64,000 nucleotides of DNA from Eucommia ulmoides. Taxonomy: Eukaryota > Streptophyta > Magnoliopsida > Garryales > Eucommiaceae. A program made the position numbers and the translations under genes. Below the pieces are notes generated by a model that saw nothing but the letters and a program-made list of their open reading frames with translations, had not been told where the DNA came from and did not search any database. Within the stretch, counting starts at the first letter, position 1. Each line of letters opens with the position of its first letter. Shown piece by piece: positions 57,191 to 64,000 of this stretch. The stretch lies in assembly GCA_016647705.1 (NCBI GenBank), contig CM028326.1, positions 17,485,901-17,549,900 of the forward strand, given 5' to 3'.

Positions 57191-58080
57191 AGGTGTCAAA
57201 AGAATCTGGCCAAAATTCAGCCTTTCAACAATACATATATTATAAAAAAATTTACTGCAAAGTAGAAATCGACCAGAAATTTATCGTTTTTTTCTTCAAG
57301 TTGCGCAGCCAAATAGGGTGCCCAGTTGTGGGGCGTCCCTTTATTTATTTAAGGGGAGGAAGAAGGCATATAAACACCCCTGCCTTCGTAGACACCTATC
57401 CACTCGATAGGTGTCCGGAAGAGGAGGGGGGAAAAAATTCCCCATAAAAATAATACATTCTATCCCCTCATTTTTAATCTTTTCAATTTGAACCCTATAT
57501 TTTTTGCAAGAAATAAAATCATAAAATATACCAAACATTTATATGTAAAAAGTGTTTTCTTTTTTCAAAAAATTAATTGGTCAAAGACGAAAATACACAA
57601 ATAAAGTCCATTAATTTTTAAAATTAATAAAAAAATAAGAAGCTTAATTTTTAAAATGGATATTAAAATTGAAATTAAATATGGAGGGGGTCATTTTTGG
57701 ATTATTAAAATTAGACAATCTTTTTCCTCCCAAAAGCATACCTTCAACTTTTGGATTATTGAAATAATTTTTATAAAAATTATTTTTATAGAAAAATTTA
57801 TAATTTTTTTTTTTATAAAAACTATTTTTGAACTAAATTGATCAAATTGAAATAAATCTTCAAAAATTTACCATGTTTTATAAAAAATTATTTTTATAAA
57901 AATGTTTATAAACTATTTTTTATAAACTTTTTTGAAAAATTATTTTTATAAAGGTTTATAAAAATAGTTTGATAAACAATTGACAAATAACTTTGTGTTG
58001 TCCTTGCTAGAATATTTTTTGCCAAGAATTAGATTGTTGAGAAAAAAAACTCCAAAATTGTCGTTAGTACTTTGGTAGGG
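57191..58080. other. Intergenic, nothing recognised
   Basis: AT-rich. A short inverted word 'cacctatccactcgatagg' lies at 57390-57410. Repeated 'tttttataaaaattattttt' words lie at 57770-57960. No gene. Confidence 0.4.
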
Positions 58081-58092
58081 AAAACTACAAGA

Positions 58093-58510
58093 CTAACCTT
58101 GGTGGGAATTAAATTGTTGTTGACTAGGAGATTCTTGAGTTGACATGTTGTTTGAGAAAAAAAAAAATTGGTGGTGACTAAAACCACTGTTATTCTTGTT
58201 CCCACTACTCCTTTGAGTGAATTGAGCTGTAATAGGAGAAATCAAGTTAGTTCCAGGGACAACAATATTACCAAGCACAATGATATTGCCTGTGTTTGGT
58301 AGAGCTAATGGTTGATTGGGAGGAGGATCATTTTGAGTTTGATGAAGAAGAGAAGCATCTAGAGTTGCCTGAGTAGAATTTGGTCGAGAAGAAGAGCAAA
58401 TAGACATTTTAAAGATAAAAGTAAATAAAAAATATGTTCAAGATAGAAGCTGCTCTGATATCATGAAAGACAACAGATGAAGAAAGCAAAAATGGCTTGT
58501 GTTATTCATA
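58093..58510 (-). pseudogene. Ty1/copia 5'-end fragment: LTR end, PBS and gag start
   Basis: On the minus strand an LTR-like end (…TCTTCATCTGTTGTCTTTCA) is followed at once by TGATATCAGAGCAG (about 58464-58451), a Met-tRNA PBS. About 50 bp further an ATG at 58407 opens a 104-codon frame (MSICSSSRPNSTQATLD...) that is Ser/Asn/Gln/Pro-rich, as copia gag N-termini often are. The frame stops at 58093 and no capsid or pol follows. It is a truncated remnant. Confidence 0.6.
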
Positions 58511-58523
58511 AAAATCTATAACC

Positions 58524-58550
58524 TATATATATATATATATATATATATAT
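58524..58550. repeat. (AT)n microsatellite
   Basis: Uninterrupted AT run next to the copia LTR fragment. Confidence 0.95.
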
Positions 58551-58842
58551 GGATTAGCCTTGCACTATACACTATATGTAAGATCCTATTCGTAGCATGT
58601 ACGTCATTTTAGTTGCATTTTAGAGTAATTGGGAATTCGGGGTGAAATTGGGTCAATTAAAATTCAAATTAAAAGTTAGTGGTCAAATTGAAAATTTTAA
58701 AAACATTCAATCCAAAATTTTTATCATTTAATTTTTCAAAATAAAATCTTTGGGGGTGAAATTACAATTTTGGGAACTTTTAAAAGTAGAAATTTACTAA
58801 GAAAAGATTTTAGAAAAGTAGGGGGGAGGAAAGAGCAATTTA

Positions 58843-58846
<4 letters not shown>
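58551..58846. other. Spacer, nothing recognised
   Basis: AT-rich, no coding signal. Confidence 0.4.

Positions 58847-58895
<49 letters not shown>
58847..58895. repeat. (AT)n microsatellite
   Basis: Uninterrupted AT run of about 24 units. Confidence 0.95.
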
Positions 58896-58898
<3 letters not shown>

Positions 58899-59464
58899 AT
58901 TATGCATGTGTGTAGGTGACCGTGAGATCAGCCGAATGGAGAGAGAGGAGCTGGCAACGTGGCAGTAGGATCACCACAAGTTCATGTGTATATATATGTG
59001 TCCATGCATGTTGTGATCACAAATTTTAAGATGAATGAATGATCTAGAAAACCTAGATAGAGAGAGAGAGAGAGAACCGGAGGAAGGAGGTCTCGAAGGT
59101 TTGTGATCGCCGGAGATGTTGAGTTCATCAGCGTAAGGACGTGTTTTGGTGTTGATTGTTGTTTGGTTTAGCGGGATATAGGTGTGTACTGTCCATTTGT
59201 CTCGTCCAATGGTAGGGATGTGTGAAAATGTGTATGTGCTCTATTTTTCTTCTCTTCTGGGTGTATCAGGTGTGTGTAGGTGTGAAGGTATTCTGTGTGG
59301 TGTGTTGATCAGGTTTGAGGGAGGTGTTGTTGGTAAAATGGGTTGTTGTGTGGGTGAGGTTGATCGTTGAAGTGGGGTGGTGAAAGAGCTGCCAGAGATA
59401 GTGAAGAAAAAGATAGAGATGAACGACTAGTCTGATCACAAATGGAAGAAGAATGAGGAAGACG

Positions 59465-59690
59465 ATCTTCACCTAGGCGGTGGAGCATCAGTAAGCAAAA
59501 CAGAAAAGAGGGCAAGTGTTCTCACCTAGGCGAGGGGTGATCACCTCGGCGGAGAAGGGTCAGTGTGCAAAAACATAGAAAAAGAAACGTGTTCGCCTAG
59601 GCGGAGGAGCGTCAGTAGGTAAACCAGAGAAAGGAAGAAGTGTGTTCGCCGCGGCGATGGATCTCTCGCCGAGGCGGTAGGAGTTGGAAC
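59465..59690 (+). repeat. ~60-bp minisatellite built on the palindrome CGCCTAGGCG
   Basis: Four units start near 59471, 59522, 59592 and 59647. Each has a (C)ACCTAGGCG, CGCCTAGGCG or CGCCGAGGCG word, then 'gagcatcag'/'gagcgtcag', then an 'aaacagaaaagaggg'-like purine stretch and 'gtgttc'. Confidence 0.75.
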
Positions 59691-60274
59691 ATAAACTAAG
59701 AAGTTTTAAAGAAAATCGACAACTGTTTCAGAATGGGTAACGTTTCTCGTTAAATTCTATAATTTGTTAAATTAAATTACTAGCCTAAAAATGTCGAAAT
59801 GGCGATAATAATTATTGAGACCGTTCACACGAATAAAGTTTATATAGTAAACTTTAACAGAGCAATACTAGTCGAATAATAATTTTTCCTAATAAAATGT
59901 GGGGAATGGGAAAATTACAAAACGTAAGGATTGCATTGCATGATTAGGTTACTTTTACCTAAAATATTAATTTAGACCCTGTCACTAATAGGTTCGCAGG
60001 CATCGGAGTGACGGTAGAGTATAGTCGGTAAAAACTTTTCGGAGCGGATCACTACGTAAGTGTATTGTCTTCTAGTAAATGACAAAAATCTATTTTGATA
60101 TATATGATGAAAAAATGTGTTTGCCTAAAACTGGATGAATTTGTAACTTATATGGATCAAGCAGTTTTGGGTGTTTGTGAAATTGTGAATTTCATTGATT
60201 TTCTAAAGGAGTGGGAATCGATTGTGGAAAAATTCTTTTGTTTTTTAGATGGAAATTGGTGTTTGATCTAACAA

Positions 60275-60390
60275 CGCCATAGTATTCACCTGCTAGGTAT
60301 AGTTCGGCAGAGCGTTGTTCACATGCTAGGCATAGTTCGGTAAAGCGTTGTTAATCTGCTAGGCAAAGTCCAGCAGAACGTTGTTTATGA
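60275..60390 (+). repeat. ~38-bp minisatellite with GCTAGGCATAGTTCGG
   Basis: Three units 'ctgctaggtatagttcggca', 'atgctaggcatagttcggta' and 'ctgctaggcaaagtccagca', each followed by 'gagcgttgtt' or a close variant. Confidence 0.8.
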
Positions 60391-60689
60391 CCCGTTAGGA
60401 AGGTAAATCCTACGGGTGGTACAGTACCGTTGCAACTCCCGATCGTGAGGTTAAATGATCCTATGGCTAATCGAAGGGTGGTGTGGTGTTTTGTCGTAAT
60501 CGGTGAACCGGTTGAATAAATTTATAAATATATAGATCTTTTTATACTGGATTGGTGTATCCATTTGTGTTGACATATCTGTTGCTATGGTGGCGTTACA
60601 CTATTTGGTTAGATGTAATATCCTGGTTGATTTTCACTGCTTGGTTGGGATGTTATAAATATATGCGTTATTTCTGTGGTTGTAATATT

Positions 60690-61550
60690 CCAGTCTATCT
60701 ATGCTTCGAACTCTTTATCGTTGGAGCTTATCAAGATGAAGACCCTTCCAATCTATCTGAGCTCCGAGCTTCTTGTCGTCAAAGCTCATTAACATGGAAT
60801 CCTTCCCAGTTCATTCGAGCTCGGAGCTCCTTATGATCGAAGATCGTCCACATGAAGATCCATCCAATTCATCTGAGCCCTGAGCTCCTTATGATCGGAG
60901 CTCATCAACAAGTTACTTATGAGGATTGATCGAGCTCCGAGCTCCTTGTGCTCGGTCATCCTGTCCAAACCTCCCATGGTCTTGCAGAGCTTGGAGCAGC
61001 GACCTCCGAATAGTGTCCTTTATCTTGCAATCTATTTCTCCACCAGTGAAGGCTCTAATACTCCTATGGGATGGGCTTGATCTCCAAATCACATGGGTTA
61101 GCCCATGGTCTCCTCCCGATAAGGCCGAAAGTCAAGACCCAATGGCCTAATCATCTCATGTGCCTCTCCATTGGCCACGCGCCGAGTTACGTAATTAACC
61201 ACACTCGAAACCAAAATCTTGCGGCGCTAATAGTGTTCTTTGCCTATATATACTCTGGCATTCGATGTCACAGGTGAAACTCAACTAACCGATTGAAGCA
61301 TAAGACTTTTCCCCTCGAGCTCTTATTCTCACGCTAGAGGGATTTCACTAGACACAACCCTGGTAGGATTTTATATAGGTACTAGCTTGAACCTCAGGAT
61401 TTAATTTTCGTTTAAAAAGTTGACTGTTGATTGCAGGCTACGTAGAGAACTCCGAACTCCGCACTCAGGACTTCCACCTCAGTAGGAATTTTTCATGTGT
61501 ACTTTAACTAAACCAACTGAGAGTGTTAGCCAATTTTGGACACCAACATT
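60690..61550 (+). repeat. LTR-like segment, family L copy 3 (plus)
   Basis: Begins with the 58-bp GAGCTC repeat array, then a TATA box CCTATATATACTC (about 61242-61254), then TCTCACGCTAGAGGGATTTC (61331-61350), 'ggattttatataggtact' and an end near 'ccaactgagagtgttagcc' (61520-61538). It matches the minus-strand copy at 50936-51617 in the last ~230 bp. No PBS or coding region follows. Confidence 0.6.
60700..60990 (+). repeat. 58-bp tandem array rich in GAGCTC/GAGCTCCGAGCTC
   Basis: About four to five units. The clearest start at 60759, 60817 and 60875 (gagctccgagcttc, gagctcggagctcc, gagccctgagctcc) and end with 'tccatccaattcatct'-like words. Two related units lie at 54601-54725. Confidence 0.8.
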
Positions 61551-61810
61551 AATAAATCTAAAATATATTTTAATAGCCCAAATTTAAGTTTAAAAGATGA
61601 ATAGTTGAGATTGAAATTATGCAACCTTTCAACTAACTAACTTAAAATTTCTCGTACTTTGACTAGACCAACTGGGATTGTTAACTAATTTTGGACACCA
61701 ACATTAATAAATCTAAAAGATATTTTAATAACCCAAATTTAAGTTTAAAAAATGATTAGTTGAGATTAAACTTGTGCAGTCTTTCAACCCACTAACTTAA
61801 AAGTTCTCTA
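61500..61810 (+). repeat. Direct duplication of ~157 bp
   Basis: The block 'actttaactaaaccaactga' to 'caactaactaacttaaaatt' (61500-61650) repeats as 'actttgactagaccaactgg' to 'caacccactaacttaaaagt' (61657-61805), about 90% alike by eye. The first copy overlaps the end of the LTR-like segment. Confidence 0.8.
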
Positions 61811-61885
61811 CACCACTCATGCCACTCTACCTACTCAATGACTTAATTATACTTTATATTCTTTAAGTTTACTTTGTTAGTTAAT

Positions 61886-64000
61886 TTTTAGGGCAAATTT
61901 CACTTTTGGTCCTCCTATTTGTACACATTTTTCCATTTGACCCTCTATTTTTTTATTTGTCAAAATGGTCCTCATATTTACAACCATTTTTTTAAGAGAC
62001 CCTTCTGTTAAAAAAATCTTAAAAAAATGGGTGAAATTTAACGGATTTTACCCATGTGCTTTGCACATGCCAAAACCAGGGGTTTAAATGTAATTGCATC
62101 TGTGCACCTGTGTGAGGAGGGAAAGGCTGGTCATGTGGTCCAATTTCCCTCCATTTCCTTTCATCTTTACACTTTTCACCTACCTTACATTTATCTCCCT
62201 TAAAAGACATGTAGACAAACAGTTTGTCTACCATTTTAAAGCAAGTATGAAGACCATGTAAGAGAGCAATGATGGAAGAACAATGGTAACAAATTAGCTT
62301 GAAGAGATGAAAAACAATGCTGATTTTTTGTTGGTTCTGGAAGAGAGCTTGTTTACGTACTTCATGGACGAGAGAGACCTCATCTCAGAGATTTTATGAC
62401 TGTGAAACATATGAAGTAAGTAGATATTCATTTTATCTTTTGAAGCATCTTAACAATTTTTGACTTATCACTCTACAACACCCACCCACCCCTCCCCCCC
62501 CAAAAAAAAAAACCACAAAATTTTTTCTAGAAGAACTCGAACAGGAAAAAAAAAAAGAAAAAAAAAAACTTGAATTGATTTTTGAAAAATACGAGCTTGA
62601 AAAAACGATCTTTCTAGAACTGATTTTTGGAAAAAAAAAAATCTTAAAGAAAAAAAAAAAAAAACAAGCTTGAAAAATGGAGCTTTTTGGAAAAAAAAAA
62701 AAAAAAAAAAAAAAAAAACTGGAACTTGATTTTTTCATCTTAATTTTGCTAATTTTTTTTCTCTTACTATTTTATCAATTTTTGAAAAAACTAAATTGGG
62801 AATGAATATTAGGATTTTTTTTTATTTTGTCCAAAAACATGATGAGCTTTTAAAGTGATATATTGTGTTTTATTGTAGAAAAGATAAGGTTGTGGTTTTT
62901 TTATGTGGTATGATCAACCAATATATGATGGAGCAAAACAATTGATTTCTGATTTGATTAGAAGGATTGAGGCACGTAAAAAAATAAAAATAAAAATAAA
63001 TTACAGGTGGGCTTGTTTGATCATGAGTTGGTTAGTTCTTTTTTTTTGGGGGGGGGGGGCAATGTATTTTTGGTTTAAGAAAATGTATTGATTTGAATCC
63101 AGTTTTTTGTATTGACAATGTATAATATGTTATGTTGATTTAACTGCAACTATTTTGTATTGACAATATATCATTTTTTTTTATGCATTTTTATGCATGT
63201 TTGGAGTTTAGTTGAACTGATTTTGGAGTTTGGTTGAACTTGTATAATTATCCGTTTGGAGTATGTTTGATTTGAATCTTTATTGACAATGCACACATTG
63301 AAGTGGTCTTTGATGGACATAAAACTATTTTTTTTAAAAAACTGCAGCACCAAAACTGAAATTTTCAGTGATTGCAGCATACAAAATTGCATACAAACCT
63401 GCACACACAACTAGAATTTGATGGACACAAAGCTGTATACAAAACTGAATTTAATGGACATCAAATTGCACATAAAAACTGAAATTTGATGGACACAAAA
63501 TTGCACATAAAAACTGGACATAAAACCGTAAAGCAAAACAACAAGATTAGACTAGAATCATGAGCAAAAATCATGGACAACACATAACTTGAATATAACA
63601 CAAACCACGTTGAATTGAACTAAACCAAACATTCATCATACCAACTGCACATATAAATGTCAACTAAAATATTACCAACAGTGCTGTAGCTCACAAAAAA
63701 TACATTACACTAAGCCAAAAAGACAATCCAAAGCTACCAACACACCAAAAATAACAAAAAATAATAGAGGAACTGCAACTAGGAAAAAAAAAACATTCAA
63801 AGCTACAGCCCACAAAAAATAATATCCAAACAACTTTATATAATATCCAAAAAAACATCCAATCGCTTTTCTGAATAGTTCTTAAACAACCTGACAACTT
63901 TAGGTGGACCTAATGAAGTTGAACTCCTACTTGCGCTCCGAGTTTGTATTACACTCTCATTTGTACTCCCACTTGCACTCTGAGTTTGTATTGCACTTTT
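61886..64000 (-). mobile_element. Probable Mutator-like element entering from the right edge
   Basis: The left end reads AGGGCAAATTTCACTTTTGG, followed by 'tcctcctatttgtacacatt' and alternating 'tggtcct'/'tgaccct' words, a style I associate with plant Mutator-like termini. Inside are AT-rich, homopolymer-laden non-coding DNA and repeats 'aaattgcacataaaaactga' (63455-63530). A minus-strand frame coming from the right edge ends at 63836. The other end is outside the window, so neither inverted ends nor target duplication can be checked. Confidence 0.35.
63836..64000 (-). CDS. C-terminal 54 codons of an unidentified protein (possibly transposase)
   Basis: The minus-strand frame is open from the right edge to a TAA at 63836-63838. 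It contains an internal duplication: IQTQSASGSTNESV then IQTRSASRSSTSLG. It ends 'VVRLFKNYSEKRLDVFLDII'. The Ser/Thr/Gln-rich repeat just before the stop resembles the tails of plant Mutator-like transposases, but that is inference from context. The stop is followed on the minus strand by AT-rich non-coding DNA. Confidence 0.35.
   Translation of the reverse strand, partial: KSAIQTQSASGSTNESVIQTRSASRSSTSLGPPKVVRLFKNYSEKRLDVFLDII

Larger units (their letters stand above)
58896..60560 (+). repeat. GC-richer, LTR-like DNA with two minisatellites
   Basis: Less AT-rich than the surroundings and without domain-bearing frames. It contains a GA run (59060-59075), a CGCCTAGGCG-type array (59465-59690) and a GCTAGGCATAGTTCGG array (60275-60385), each listed separately. 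Such arrays are common inside plant retrotransposon LTRs and UTRs. I cannot place element ends. Confidence 0.4.

Noticed and set aside
62433-62738. Phe/Ser-rich 101-codon minus-strand frame
   Set aside because: Made of poly-A/poly-T runs; low-complexity, no coding character.

Overview
This is plant nuclear DNA, most likely from a eudicot. It is AT-rich with long (TA)n and homopolymer runs. It carries spliced plant genes (GRAS/SCL32 type, an NPH3-type BTB first exon, a plant-specific 'SLKDFHGGSIPSDL' protein and a small 128-aa protein). The rest is mainly plant transposable elements: Athila-type Ty3/gypsy, Ty1/copia, L1-type LINEs, hAT, Mutator-like, TRIM and SINE. There is no sign of bacterial or organellar gene organisation. 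I cannot name the species.

Layout. 0-1 kb: first exon and upstream region of an NPH3/BTB gene that leaves the window to the left (minus strand). 1-2.9 kb: intergenic DNA with the first of three related hAT-like MITEs. 2.9-27.1 kb: one nested transposon block. A minus-strand LINE was split by a minus-strand Ty1/copia element with ~195-bp LTRs. The copia element in turn holds an Athila Ty3/gypsy element (4996-21109) and a Mutator-like element (21232-25043, perfect 9-bp target duplication) carrying two exons of a captured host dUTPase gene. The Athila element was itself hit by a 3.4-kb hAT transposon (11210-14584) inside its RNase H region, and by a ~2.1-kb non-coding insert upstream of its reverse transcriptase. 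28-31.5 kb: a second, 5'-truncated LINE on the plus strand. 31.5-38.5 kb: intergenic DNA with a TRIM, SINE pieces, an LTR-like segment and MITE copy 2.

38.6-40.2 kb: an intact single-exon SCL32-like GRAS regulator (minus strand) with a TATA box and a CT-rich leader. 40.2-49.2 kb: AT-rich intergenic DNA with a 96-bp (AT)n, a complete SINE with 15-bp target duplications, LTR-like pieces and MITE copy 3. 49.28-49.79 kb: a two-exon gene for a small protein. 50.9-51.6 kb: an LTR-like element in reverse. 52.5-54.3 kb: a multi-exon minus-strand gene of the plant SLKDFHGGSIPSDL family, with a TRIM about 50 bp downstream of its exon-3 donor. 54.6-57.2 kb: a large inverted repeat (arms ~0.56 kb) whose loop was entered by a 1001-bp non-autonomous hAT element. 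58-61.8 kb: a copia 5'-end fragment and LTR-like DNA with several minisatellites. 61.9-64 kb: a probable Mutator-like element running off the right edge.

Only four loci look like host genes: 320-382, 38576-39916, 49283-49788 and 52901-54275. They show no operon-like or pathway relationship. All the transposon coding regions I can read are broken by stops, frameshifts or insertions, so the transposon block appears to be a fossil record. The least ordinary items are the dUTPase-capturing Mutator-like element (its catalytic Asp is Gly), the hairpin with a clean hAT insertion in its loop, and several unexplained short-motif arrays inside LTRs.
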